A stretch of 64,000 bases of DNA from Cordia subcordata (GCA_028554755.1 JAPTOF010000016.1:11506001-11570000); one strand, 5' to 3'; counted from the stretch's first letter, positions 23,901-36,300 are shown. Translations and numbers: made by a program. The notes: generated by a model from the letters alone, not told the origin.

Positions 23901-25317
23901 CTTTTTTGAGAAAGAAGGTTCAGTGTTATTTTCTCCTTTGTCATATTTAGTAAACCCACATATTAAGTCACATCCCAACCCACCTCACAAGGTGTAAATA
24001 CACCTGCAGCAGATTACAATATAGCCCCTAAAAGTGTTTATTTAGGAATGAACTAGTACTTATCTTCTTTCCAACATTATTGGATCAACAAAACCCTCAT
24101 CTCACTTATAAACCAAATAAACTAACTTGATTAAGTCCTTCTCAAAAAAAATTAACATTGAAGAAGGTCGCTCATCATTCTGTCACAAAAAACGCTCCGC
24201 TCATGTAAATATGCAAATGCCTACATATCATACATATATTTCGAGTAATAATGCCTAAAATTGATATATCACAATTTACTAGGCATCACAGAGCAAGTAA
24301 CCATGCATTAATATAAAATTAAACCAAAATATGCACGGAAGTACCAGTGAACAGCTCTACTAGTCCCTAACAAGCACTTGAAATTTTAAAACAGTTCTAC
24401 CAGAGATTGAATTCCAATGTTTAGCATAAGCAATCAAAGTTGTCATTACCATTAACTTCGTACTATTATGCAACTGAAAAAGTTACCACGCATGTGTCAT
24501 GTTTAATGGATTAGCTTGAAAATCCATATAAGCATTAGAGACCAACTTCAACATTAACAAAGATGATTTGAGAGTGTTATGAAAAGTAATTTTGCGATTT
24601 TCTGTCCAAATTTCACTAGAAGATAACCGGAGGGACTAACTTGATGCATAATGTTGAACATATTACAGAATCACAATGAAAAACTAGAATAAAAACTCAC
24701 ACACTCTCCCCACACACATATACAGACAATGGAGATAGAGTAAACAGTGATATACCAGCTCGGGCGTATCGCCTAATCATAATAGCAAAGGTATCTAAAC
24801 CAGGTCTAGTTTCGACACTATTAATCCTATCAAGGATCAAACACCAAGCAGAATCAAAATCCCTAGCCTTGCCAAGTGCATTAACCATGGCATTGAACAC
24901 GACCACCGAGAATTCATACCAAGGCTGCTTTTCGGCCCAGAGGAAGAGAGTGAACAATGGTTTAGGTGAAGAATCAAAACGGCTGAAGATTTGCTCAAGC
25001 AAAGCTTGGTCCGGTTCGATTCCTGACCGGTTCAAGGCATCCTCAAGGGCTGGACCGGGCGGGAGAGAAGGGTCCTTGAGGAGGTTGGAGAGGGTGGTGT
25101 AGTTGTAGTCGTCGTTAGGGTTTTGAGGGTTTTGGGTTGGGGCAAACGGGACAGGAGGAGAGAGGGTCCACTTGGGCTTATGCTGTTTTGGGGTTTTGGG
25201 GTTTTTGGAGTTTGACAGAAATGAAGAAGATTGGGTGGAGGGGTTGGTGTGTTTACGGCAGAGGTGGGTGGTTAGAGAGAGCAGACGGCGGCGCGTGGTG
25301 ACGGAGAGGGTGTTCAT
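20963..25317 (-). CDS. SOAR1: P-class pentatricopeptide repeat protein, SOAR1/At5g11310-like
   Basis: Two exons join cleanly: 25317-24756 and 22191-20963 (1,791 nt, 596 aa). Donor CTG|GTATAT and acceptor CTGCAG|GTATG join in phase 1 to read RRYARAG|MPLPAIRTYEF. The N-terminus (MNTLSVTTRRRLLSLTTHLC) is Arg/Ser/Thr-rich and lacks acidic residues, like a mitochondrial presequence. About ten 35-residue PPR motifs follow, one before the junction and the rest at about residues 215-500 (for example VVTYGTIVEGLCRM, MVYNPIIDALGEAG, STYNSLVKGFCKAG), with no DYW/E extension. From memory of the Arabidopsis sequence, the closest relative is At5g11310/SOAR1, a PPR protein reported as a negative regulator of abscisic-acid signalling. 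P-class PPR proteins bind RNA. The reading frame is intact. Orthology is recalled, not searched. Confidence 0.92.
22192..24755 (-). other. intron of the PPR gene
   Basis: A 2,564-bp intron with GT...AG ends and a pyrimidine-rich 3' end (tttttctctctctgcag on the minus strand). It contains a (GGT)n run at about 23461-23474. I saw no recognisable transposon coding sequence in it. Confidence 0.85.
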
Positions 25318-25387
25318 GACATATTGCGGTGGAGGGTGTCACGGCGATGGCTTTGGGAAACAGTTGGACTTCCTTGTGCAAAGCCAT
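25253..25387 (-). promoter_or_regulatory. upstream ORF overlapping the PPR start codon
   Basis: On the minus strand an ATG at 25387 opens a 44-codon frame (MALHKEVQLFPKAIAV...) that passes over the main ATG at 25317 in another frame and stops at 25253. A second, minimal uORF (ATG TCA TGA, 25322-25314) overlaps the main ATG by four bases. If transcription begins upstream of 25387, both would reduce initiation at the main start. The true 5' end of the mRNA is unknown. Confidence 0.5.
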
Positions 25388-26137
25388 ACTTGAAACCTTA
25401 TCGATTCAAATTAGTTAACTCAAAGGCTAACTCCAGCTGCGTCTCTATTTTTTTTTTTTTTTCTTTAAAATAGTGAGAAACGTGTTTTAATGAGGCCTTT
25501 GGATTCAGCTCAAGTGGTGATTGACCGTGTTCTATATAATGTATCCTTTAAATTAGTGAAAAACGCGTTTTAACAAAGCTGTTGAATTCAGCTTAAATGA
25601 TAATTGATCGAGTTTTACATGACATAATTTAAAGTGTGACGAACCTCAAGCAGATCTTTAGAATAACCTACAATTTGTATATTACGAGTTATCATATGGT
25701 TATAGAAGTTGGAGCAATTGAATAGGTCCTTGCTTCATTACTATTTGAGCACTAAGGACAACGAGTTCAAATTCTTTGCGACTGAAATTTATGTGAAGAA
25801 ATTGATATTTAGTATAGCTATCTTAGCATGCTCTCCAATGGTCAGGAGTGATGCAACCTTAGAGGGATATGAGTAAGAAAGCAACCAAATATTGATAGAT
25901 TGGCATGACTATTTGATGAAGAGTCATTGGTTTTTTTTTTTTTTTTGGGTAGGAGTCATTGGTTATCACATACAAGATGTGTACTCATTTTCCAGGCCAT
26001 TGTATGTATTGGTTCTCAACGTGATTATGGGAGCAAAGGTATAAGAACATCTTGCATGGCTCTAAATATAGGAACAAGATGTGCAAAAACTTGAGCGATT
26101 AAAATGATTTCCACTATACGAGACTTCAAGAAGTGTT
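25388..26137. other. promoter-side spacer of the PPR gene
   Basis: An A/T-rich spacer between the PPR 5' region and the Mutator-like element. Pyrimidine/poly-T runs at about 25448-25462 and 25930-25945. Two related segments (near 25475-25545 and 25545-25620, both with 'agtgaaaaacg' or 'agtgagaaacg' and 'gcgttttaa') form a diverged local duplication. No gene. Confidence 0.45.
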
Positions 26138-26647
26138 ATGTTAATGGGGTAAAAAGCTCCGGACCCCCCCCCATGTGTTATACGATAAATGCAAATTTCC
26201 CCCTATCTTTATTAAACCCCTTATATCACCCTTAACGTTTTTGAAACAGTGCAGCAGACTCCCTTCTGTTATTAATTCCATTCATTTTGACAAAGAATGA
26301 GCTTCATGCGCGTGTAACTCGACTTGCTATGTAATATAGAAGTTGGAATAGATTTGTTGGACCAGATTACCCCTTCTTAGTCGCATATAAACCCAGACAC
26401 ATTACCATATCCATCTATCAACTACTTCAACTTCAAAATGCATCAAGTACTATTTAGGGTTTTATTTTTATTGTTAAGGTTTTTTTTATTTACTTTAAAA
26501 TACCATTTTGTTGTGTGTTCATGAACTTAACTTTGTTTCATGTTGATTATTTTTGACCCTTTGTCACCATTTCTAATTTTGATGATTTTTTTGCACTGTG
26601 TATTTTTGAAGCAGTAAAGCTATCGACTAATACATATAAAAGTTACT

Positions 26648-27005
26648 ATGAGTACCTCGAAAAGCCCATGCTTGATCTTCGATTTGTGCACGTTAGGTGT
26701 AATTGCAAGCATAACAAGAAGGCAAACTACATATTGTCTCAAAGGACAAACCTTCAAAAGGTCGCATGTTCTTTTCTTGCCAAGTATGTAAATTCTTCAT
26801 GTGGTGTGAACCAAGAAAGGCCACTTGGAAAGGCAAAGCTGGTGTGAGCCTTGATGATGGAGACAATGATGAAGCATCATTATGAGCTTTCATGAAAGGC
26901 TTCAATATGAAGAAGAAGAAGAAGGAGAATAAGGATGGTGATCAGTTCATGAAGTTTCTGTGTCTTGTTATGCTACTGGTCGTTATCATTTTGTTGTTCA
27001 AGTGA
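26648..27005 (+). pseudogene. GRF-type zinc finger / transmembrane protein remnant in the MULE
   Basis: From ATG 26648 (MSTSKSP) the frame shifts twice. The middle part reads RCNCKHNKKANYILSQRTNLQ (26689 on) and continues after a frameshift as KGRMFFSCQVCKFFMWCEPR. Together these give the GRF zinc-finger pattern: C-x-C, then GRxFFxC, then CKFFMWC. A Lys/Glu-rich linker and a C-terminal hydrophobic segment (LCLVMLLVVIILLFK, then TGA) follow, the usual layout of small plant GRF proteins with a tail anchor. One in-frame stop lies in the linker. It faces the transposase gene convergently. Family assignment is from motif pattern only. The function of these small proteins is not established. Confidence 0.65.
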
Positions 27006-27634
27006 TGTAATAGGGTTATTTTGCTAGTTGACATTATGTTAGTTGTATTAAGTGACAATATTTATGGTAGTTCTATCTATTTCAATCTACTTAGGTGTTC
27101 CTCTATGATTATTTTCTCCTTTGTTTCACTAATCAATATATTTGCACATTAAGTAATCAAAATAATAAGAGAAAAAACACTTTCAAAAAGCACATCAAGT
27201 AACAAAAAAATAGATTCAGTCAACCTATATCAATATATAACAAAGTGTTGTCATTCTATCATAACAGATTTTGCCAAAAATCTGCTATAGTATGTCGCAG
27301 CAATGTACTAGAACAAAAATATTAACATATTGCTATCCTAGTTGCTTAATACAAAATGAAGCCAAAATTCATTTTCTGACTTTCAATATCATAAATAGAC
27401 ACAAAATGAACAAGACTACAAGTCATAGTCTCCAAATAGGTTGGTTGGTTGTTCTTAAAGTAAAGGCTCCTGAAATAGAGGGTCTTGAAATGGAAGTTGT
27501 TGAAGTACTTCCACCAGTGAATGCATCATTTTTTAAACTTGTGTAAATCCTACCAGTGTGTGCACCACTATCTGTAGCCTCATTTGGAGCTGCAGTCACA
27601 ACCTCTTTGTACCAGCACCTGCAGTCTTATTTAC

Positions 27635-30600
27635 TCAATTTCTACCACTATTTCTACCTCCATTTCTGCCAACTCTATAGCCACCATTCCTGCCACCTCT
27701 ACTATCACCATTTCTACCACCTCCACTACCACTATTTTTGCCACTTCTACTAGCACTTGTAAATGATTCTTGAGTGGTGGGTGGCTGTCAAAAGATAATC
27801 AATATACATCTCTTAAAATTAAGTGAATAAGTAAATAAAAGTGATCATTATGGCCACCATTAATCACATTGTTCATAGAAGGTGCAAGCTAATTTTGATC
27901 ATTGTTTATAGAAGATGCAGGTTGATTTTGATCACCATTGCTACCTTGCATATTTGTTCCCTACATAAAAAGTGTAAAATTATAAGTGAATAAGTAAATA
28001 AAAAGTGCAATTGAAAATAAATATAAAAGCTAATACCCTCAAGAGAGTTGAATTTGGATGAATTGGATTTCTACAAGTCTTCTTGTTATGTCCTCTTTGC
28101 AAGCATTTTCTACATGTTTGTGTCAGTCCCTTCCTTATGGACACATTGCTGCAACTTTGTCCCTCATCAGCATTCCTTTTTCCTTGCTTTGGCTGGCCTA
28201 CCAATCTTTTTATTAAACATTGATGGGACAAATGGTTCTCTACCTCCTTCCACATAGTTATGTGGTCCAGGAACTGCATGAATCATATTCTCATACACAG
28301 CCATGTATATATTCTTTGAAAAACAAGCATCTACATAGTCTTCCCATCTTATTCCACACTTATTTATGCATGGCAACAAGGATAACCCATTAACTCAAAC
28401 TTGCCACATGTGCATGTCTTGTTGCATAAGTTCATGACATACTTATTCCACTGCTGCATGACCTCATATTCTTCCTACCCACACCAGTTTGCATTCCATC
28501 CTGTTGCAGCATCATTCAATCGTCCAATCTTCTTAACAATGTTAGGGCATATAGTACCCTCATACTTCTCAATGGCAGCCTTCTTGACTTGTATCCTATC
28601 TATAAACTTTCCTCTAATTGCCTCCCACATTGTTATCACTGGTTTGTCCCTAGCATTAATAATGTAATTATTAAATCACTCACAAATATTGTTCACCATG
28701 GTGTCACACTTAACTACAGTAGGAAATTATGACCTAGCCTATTGTTCCAGACTTATGTTTCTCAACCACTCAACTGCAGTCTCATTATCACCAACTTTTG
28801 GATCAGTTTTCTCAATCTGCTTCATTATTTTTTCAAACTCCATTTTATTGCATGTTGAAGTAGCTTTCCAAAACAAATATTTAAGTGCTACACCTAAAAA
28901 CTTTTTGTTGAAATTTTGGTACATGTGCCTTATGCAAAATCTGTGATGTATCCCTAGATACTCATCATTAAACACCTCACATAAACCTTTCTGCCTATTT
29001 GAAATATACACACAACCCTTTTCATATGGATTGCCAATCACATTATATAACTCATTTAAAAATCAAGATCATGTCTCTCTTCTCTCAATTGGAACCATAG
29101 CCATTGCAATTGAGAACATATTGTCATTCCCATCTCTCTCAATAGCAACCAACAACTATTCTCCATATGGTGTCTTTAGAAAACAACCATCAAGCCCTAT
29201 TATACATCTACAACCAGCCATAAACCCATTTTTCATTGCAACAGGACAAAAAAAGACATTTTTTCAAACATGGGGGTTGGGAGACTGGTATCCAAACATA
29301 TAAACAAAGTGCTGTCACAATTAGTTTCAAAAACAGTGGCTCAATAATCCCTCGACCTATCAAACTTTTCAATGCTATCCCTTCAAGTTCCTTTAGAGCT
29401 GCTTGCTTTGATCTAATTGCCTTGTATTTACTACAATTTATTTTTACTTTTGCATGTGTATTTGTTTGCAGCTCCGAAATTGATTGGTCTTTATTTCTCT
29501 TCACCATGTTTACAATTCTCTTCCCAAAATACTTATAATCCACATAGGAAGTATCATCTCTATGTCCTCAATTATGACTACCTCTAAGAGTTTTAACTTG
29601 AAAGGTTGTGCCACCCATAACAGGAGATGCATGAAGTCTCCAAGTACACCCATGTGTTTTGGCATGCTTACAAACTACTGTCACTCTAACATTTTCATTC
29701 TTAATCAGCCTATAGTCTATCCCCTTCCTAATACACCAATCCTTAAATACAAGTCTAAATTCTGCAACTGACCCAAATTTAATTCCTTGTTCAAGCTCAA
29801 ATGTTTTCATGTTCACACCTTCTTTATATTCAGGAAAAAAAGGCAAATCTTCATTATCACCTCCCTAGGTATTCTCTAAATTATTTACATCTTCTTTTAA
29901 TAAATCACTGTATCATTCCTGCTAGTTTTCCTCATATACTTTTCTTTTTCTTTTGCCTACCATTTTTCCTTCTTTAATCTAGTATACTTCTCTTTGTTTG
30001 AAATATTATCATCATTATCATTATTTTCAATATCATCAAAAGCACAACTAGGACTATTAGCATCAATATCAGATAAAGAAGTCTCATCATCAGCAGGCAA
30101 AACATAATCGAAATTATCTGAATCTAAATGCATAAAAACTTCACCATCACTTGTTACATGTTCATTGCCCAAATCATTATGATTTTCCTTTTCTTCATTA
30201 ACTACATTAGTTTCATTAACTTAAGGCCCTCCACAATTACCTTAAGTCAATGCTACTAATTTCTGAACTCTATTAGGATTAGGATTAGGATTAGGATTAA
30301 ATGTGTCCAGCGGTTCATATTCATCAACAACATACAATAGGCACATGGACAATGATCATAAAGATTTATAAATTCCTAACCCCGTCATCTCTTTGCAATA
30401 ACCTAACTCCATCCTCTAATCCCTTTCTTGGCTTAGTACAATAAATAAATATGTTACTGCCTTCATTGCCAGCTCCCAAATGCATGTCATAAAAGTCAAA
30501 TTCACACAAGAAATCAAGACATAAGCTATCAAACTATTTTTTCTTTCCTCCCATGTACTGAAGTTTAGGATTCTTACAATTTTACCACCAATCCACATTT

Positions 30601-30655
30601 CAATAGCGCAATAACCATCCATAATATCAAATTCATGCAAATCAGTGTCGTCCAT
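27635..30655 (-). pseudogene. MURA-type transposase pseudogene of the MULE
   Basis: Family features appear in order on the minus strand. An N-terminal PB1-like piece (MDDTDLHEFDIMDGYCAIEM, 30655). An acidic region (30172-29957). A MuDR DNA-binding region (29846-29568, with VVCKHAKTHGCTWRLHAS). A helical segment (29543-29400). The MULE catalytic domain at about 29240-28740 (CIIGLDGCFLKTPYG; YISNRQKGL; HHRFCIRHMYQNF). A SWIM zinc finger near 28430-28380 (CTCGKFELMGYPCCHA). A CCHC knuckle near 28125-28080 (CRKCLQRGHNKKTC). A Gly/Arg-rich tail ending at 27635. Stops interrupt the catalytic domain (for example after TPYGE and RRET), and the second catalytic Asp is Asn (ISN for the usual ISD). It cannot make an active transposase. 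Confidence 0.85.
30273..30299. repeat. short (TTAGGA)n repeat
   Basis: About four copies of attagg/ttagga lie within the MULE. It differs from the plant telomere unit TTTAGGG, so it is best read as a simple hexamer repeat. Confidence 0.7.
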
Positions 30656-31083
30656 TCTAGAAAACAAAAATGGCAAAAGTAAACAGTATAAAACCCTAGT
30701 GCATGCAACATGTAACATAGTCGAAGACATAATGTTGAAAAAATAAGTAGCAACAGGGACCATTTAACATATAAAATATAGAATCTTCGGCATTTTTGTA
30801 CCTTACGAACCCCACAAAGTTGAAGATAATGTCATTAGTTTATCCCTTTCAAATAGGGCAGCGGGGACCATTTCACATATAAAATGGAAAAAACAACAAA
30901 AAAACAAACTTTTTTACATGGAAAACGACACAATCAACTTTAAAAAGTAACAAACACATACCTGTACAATCGCCTTTTCGATCTTCTATATCTCCTACTA
31001 GGTTCAGAATTAGATACTTCAATTGCCTTGAAAAATGAGAGAGAGAGATAGAGAGTCTTCAATAGTGTGATTTAGGGCTTAAC

Positions 31084-31111
31084 CGATTGAAGGATTGAAG
31101 TCCTTCAATCG
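31084..31111. other. perfect 11-bp hairpin near the MULE transposase promoter
   Basis: CGATTGAAGGA and TCCTTCAATCG are separated by six bases (ttgaag), inside the right inverted-repeat side of the MULE and upstream of the transposase start. It may be a transposase-binding or regulatory palindrome, or chance. Confidence 0.4.
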
Positions 31112-31389
31112 ATTTGGGGCTTAATCTACTTAGGGTTTTTTCTTTGTAACTAAGAGAAAGTCTTTGATATTATAATGGGTTAGTAGTGTCACATGTGAGA
31201 CTGAGGTAAGGGTAAAAATGTATATTTACTTTAATCTGTTAATGGCGTTGACGATGTCATTAAAATGTAGTGCATGTGCACTGTTTCAAAAATGTTAAAG
31301 GTGATATAAGGGAGTTCAATAAAGACAAGGGGATAATTTGTACTTATGGTATAACACTAAGGGGTTCAGAGCTTTTACCCATGTAAATA

Positions 31390-33085
31390 AGATGATGAGT
31401 TAATATCGCACTTGTTCACAAGTATCTTTTCTTGTATTATTGAGGATAAATTACAAACTTATTCTAATTACCATCTAAAGAGATTGGGTAAGACTATCTG
31501 AATTGACAAGGTCTTCAAGATAATATTTTCTACTTTTTACTTTAGGTCATTAGATTCAGTAACGAGACCATATCACTGCAACCCCCTTTATGAAGAAACG
31601 CCCCTTCTCCCAAAGTTACAGGGCTATTTTGTCTAATTCTTTAAAGAAAGTTATCTCGTGTTGCTAGATATTTTCTACCCACTGACCTATGTCGGTCATT
31701 AATAATGAGACTCGTGTTTTGAAAAGAGACCCTCAAAATCGTGCTTTCTATACACAAAAAGATTTTCCTCTGTACTTATAAGGCACCAAAGTATTGACTC
31801 AAGGGGTTTGAAATGTGTATTTACATGTAAGGACTCTAGTAACCATCTCAGAACTATGAGAATAGCAAGCTTTGAGAGGATTGTAATTTAGGCTTAAGGT
31901 TTGTTCAATAAAATTAGTTGTTAGAATAACTAAAACTGTTTTAGTAGTTGATAACTGTTTAGGTAGCTGATAATTGTTGTATTTTAACTGTTAGCTGATA
32001 GCTGTTTAGTAAGTAGTGTTAGCTGATGGCTGTTTAGCCAACAATTATTAGCTGATAGCTATTTAGTTAGCCGATTAAACAAAATACATTTGACAAAAAT
32101 AGCTGTTTGATTAACTAATAAATGTAAAATGACGTAAAAAAATATTAATATTATGTTATTATTATTGTTGTTGTTATAGTAAATATAATTATTATTACTA
32201 CTCTAAAATAAGATGACATATTTTACAGTTAGATATTTTTTTTATAATAACATTTTAATATTAAAATATAACTAATTTTTTGATAAAACATTTGTATCAA
32301 TATTATAAAAATTTTAATTTTAACTATTCAAATTTATTTTGTCAAGAAAAGAACTAACAAAACTTATATTTTTTTAATATATACTGATTAGATAGAATTT
32401 GAAACTCATTTTTATATTATTTTTTATTTATATTTGTAAAAAAAAAGTAAAAATATAGAGAAATTGGAAAAAGAGTAAAATTGACAAAAAGAAAGTGAAG
32501 AAAAGGCAAAATTGCCGAAAGAAAAGATGAAAAGTTAACAACTATCTAAAAGGCTAAAATTTTTAATTTTTGAAAAACACTAGTGAAAACACTTAAGGCT
32601 GATATGAAAATTTAGTTTACCTAACAATGCTCGTTTAATAAAATAACATTTTGACCAGGACAAAATCCAAAAATTATTACCGTACACACGCTTATCCGAT
32701 TAGGTATCTGCCACAAGTCAACGATATATACCTTAAAATTCTAATAGTAAAAGATCTTGAAGAACTCGAGTTTCAAACAGTTTTTGCCCAAAATGAAAAT
32801 TCACAAGCCTCTGATTCAGAATTTGTAATTAAATAACGTGGACAACATACGATCACAAATTTCCAAGAATGAAGATGTATTTATTAATATCTATAAACCA
32901 AATTAATTGATTATAAACTTAAATTAATAAAAGTAAATAAGAATATACAACAGATAATAAAACAAAAAAATTAACATTCCATGTAAAAGCAGACAAAGTT
33001 GAAAAATTCAATTTACGTGAGCTCTCCACATATCTTTCACAAGTAGGTCCTACTATAGAGTTTGCTGGTACATCTTATGGCTCAT
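31390..33085. other. intergenic AT-rich DNA with GCTGATAGCTGTTTAG repeats
   Basis: No coding sequence. 31936-32075 contains at least four spaced variants of 'agctgatagctgtttag'. 'AATAAAAT' occurs on both sides of the block (near 31909 and 32637), which may mark an old MITE insertion. 32150-32460 is A/T-rich simple sequence. Confidence 0.4.
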
Positions 33086-33333
33086 GGTTTGTTTGGATTG
33101 GCTTTTTTTAAGCAAAAAAAACAACTTTTTTCAAAAAAATATATTCTTTTTGTAATAAATGTTTGGCTTGACTTTGAAAAAAACTAAAACTCTAAAGGAA
33201 AAGAAAAAAAGTAAAAGCTCAAATATAACTTTCTTCAGAAGCCAGAATTTTAATTTATCAAAAAAAAACACTTTGTTTTCCGTCAAAAGTTGTTAAAAGA
33301 AATGTTTTTAGAAAAGCCATTCCAAACGAACCC
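33086..33333. mobile_element. MITE of the GTTTGGATTGG family, next to the CCDC93-like stop codon
   Basis: Ends ggtttgtttggattggc and gccattccaaacgaaccc are inverted repeats (248 bp). Internal AAAAAAGT/ACTTTTT-type arms are also paired. The right edge lies 8 bp from the stop codon of the minus-strand CCDC93-like gene, so the element occupies its 3' UTR or polyadenylation region. Confidence 0.75.
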
Positions 33334-33341
33334 TTAAAAGT

Positions 33342-36300
33342 TTAGAGTTGGGAGGCCTGGCCACGAAGATGCTCATTCCTCGCACATTCCTCCTGTGAGT
33401 TAAAGAAACACCCACAATCAGAATTCATAAACAAGTACAAAAATGAACGTTTCTTGTAGAAACAAATCCAATAATAAGCAGTGGTAGGACATGGCAATCC
33501 AACAAATTAAACACCAGGACAAATGCATTGACGACACAAGCCTCTTAATTGAAAACTCAAACTTGCTTTGATTACGAGTTTTGCAAAGTCGAACTTGAAT
33601 ATGACTTTGAGTTTAACTTCGAGTCTTGAATACAAGACTGGAAATTGGACAAGGCAGTGAAACCATTTTAACATACCCGTCTCATTATTGCAGTGGATAA
33701 TGCTTCTGACCAACGAGGTTATAGGCATACAATTATGAACTAGTAATGCTAAAGTAGTCTCAATTAGGGCAGACAATGTTCTATGTTATTTCAGATGTAA
33801 TAATTTATTGAGAATCCTTTTAAGAAATAGCACAAGGTACTAGCTTAACCTGTATACTCAATAATTTTAATGTTAATGGCTTAGTTAACTGAGGAGATCA
33901 CATCCAGCAACCATACCTCAAAAGCTTTTAAAAGAGAATAGGATTTTCTTTGCTCTGAAATTGCAGCTGCATATTTTTCCTTGAGAGAATCGCAAACTTT
34001 CTGCTCAGCTTGGAGTGCCAGGTGTACTCTTTCCAACTTCTGTAACAAGAATGCAACAGCAAATTACCATGAAATCAACACATTCCTACAGAAAACTACA
34101 CAGAAAGAATCAGTAGCAAGATAATACAAGAAACATTAACAAGAGTAACAAACTTAAATTACTACTTAATAGGCTTCAGAACCAGCAGAGGAGACAGTTT
34201 TCCTACTGAACTAAACAACATATATAACGAAATTCAATAGATTATTATTTCAATGGAGCAAACAACATATGAAAGAGTATTCGAGACTATCATAACGAAA
34301 TTCAATAGATTATTATTTCAATGGAGCAAACAACATATGAAAGAGTATTCGAGACTATCATAACGAAATTCAATAGATTATTATTTCAATGGAGCTGTTT
34401 TCTCTCACTAATGATTATCGATTTTTCCTATTTCAATATGCAGAAACAATCAACTAATAGTTCGTCCACAAAAGAATCTAATGGCTAATGTGTCCTAATT
34501 TTTACAATCAAGACCTTGAAATGTAAATAACTTTGGGGTAATAAGAGAAAACCTTGTGTTTTAAACACATCAAGCACAAATAGGTACATACTTTCCTCTT
34601 AAAGAGAAAAAGTAATGAAAGGATGGGTCACAGTTACAGAGAATACATTATAATGGAATGATCTGTGTTCATCAGCACAAATTTATTTATTTATTATTTC
34701 TTTATAGTGAAGCATGCTAAATAAAAGAATACGAAATGTTGTTAGAAAGTAATTACACTAAGTAATTACACCAATTCACACTCCTCATGAGAATTGGAAA
34801 GCGTAATATAGGAGGTCCAATTACACCCTAATTCACCCATAACCAAGTAATTACTTTGTTAAACAAACACACCTAACTGTGTAATTACTCCTAATTATAC
34901 CCAAATCTAATTACAAGATGGCTTTTCAAACGCGCCCTAAGTTGTCTTCTTTTCGTGTTTTTCTGGCTCTTGCTGGGTGTTACAAATGGCCTCTCCATCA
35001 GCTTGACATTAGAAATGTTTTTTTCTCAACGGGAATCTCAGAGAGGTGTAGCAACCATCAGCATTTGTTGCTCAAGGGGATGATATGGGAGAAGCATTTG
35101 GTGGAGGAGCTTGGGATGGATTGCTCTCAACCCATGAAACTAATATGCAATAATCAGGTAGCAACATATGTCACATCAACTCCAATTTTCGTGAGCAAAC
35201 TAAGCACAAGAAAGTAAATTGTTATTTTGTGAAGAATAAAGCATTAGCTAAAGAGATTGTCACCATTAGCTAAAGAGATTGTCACCTTGCATATTAACTC
35301 AAATAGTCAATTAGCTGACCTCTTCACAAAGGAAGGTGCCCGTGTTCAATATATTTGCAACAAGCTGATTACCTACAACATTTATGCTCGAATTTAAAGA
35401 GGAGTGTTAGCAAGAGCACTTTTGTAGTATATGTTGTTAAAATCTCCCATATTTGAATATTTCAAACTTTTCTACCATGTCTCAGTAATATCAATAAAAG
35501 GCTTGTGCTACCTATTAGGCACTAAGCCATTCCTCCACATGATTAACACTGCAAGATCTATATTATTCACTTCACCTAGTTGCATAAGGCTTAGTGTGGT
35601 TTGGTTTGGTTCAGCGTAACCCACTTTATGTAATTTAGCACTTTATTTAAACATTCAAATTGTTAGTATTAAGTTGCTAGCTCATCTAGAAGCTTAGGCT
35701 TGTAAAAAGGATATTAACTTATTTATTTATTATGCCTTACACACCACTTCACGTGCTAATATGATTTATTTCGAGCCTCACTCGTGGACAATTTTAATAC
35801 TTTTAAATGGGTGGTGGTGAGTTTCAAACTTGAGACTGGTTTTAGGCTCTTATACCATATTGACTTATTTATCGTGCTTAACAGCTAGTTAGATTCTTCT
35901 TTTACCTCAAGTAGATGTCTATAATATTCTTATTAGCATCAATTCTAGGCAAGGTTGAGAGCTTGATGTGAAAAATTACATACCTGTTGACTCCCTTGTG
36001 AAATTTCTTCAATCAAACCAGCAAGTTTTGTCCGACCAGCTGGGCTACTGATAGCATCTTGGAACTGTACATCATTAAGAAGAAAATGAGACCAATGGGC
36101 AAGAGTTATCATTGCACTATAATTACACATAGTTTGGCTTCAACCACAATATAGTATAGCTTCAACCACAATATAGTTACCAGAGTAACTTCTTATTCTT
36201 TTTGGTTATTGCATGCTGTTTTCCTAACGGAAGAGTCGACACTATAATAGCATATCAGGTTTATAAGTGAATACAGAAATATGCACTACATAAACATGAA

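Larger units (their letters stand above)
26147..31380 (-). mobile_element. Mutator-like element (MULE), decayed
   Basis: The 5,234-bp element has terminal inverted repeats exceeding 100 bp. Left (26147-26290) begins GGGTAAAAAGCTCCGGACCCC. Right (about 31240-31380), reverse-complemented, begins GGGTAAAAGCTCTGAACCCC. Both continue through 'ccttatatcacc' and 'tttttgaaacagtgca'. The flanks ATGTTAATG (26138-26146) and ATGTAAATA (31381-31389) match at 7 of 9 positions, as expected for an aged 9-bp Mutator duplication. It contains a MURA-type transposase pseudogene (minus) and a GRF zinc-finger pseudogene (plus). Confidence 0.88.

Noticed and set aside
27271..27546. 91-codon plus-strand ORF in the MULE
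   Set aside because: Overlaps the 3' region of the transposase pseudogene on the other strand and has no recognised features.
30273..30299. Interstitial telomere repeat
   Set aside because: The unit is TTAGGA, not TTTAGGG, and it is only about 27 bp long.
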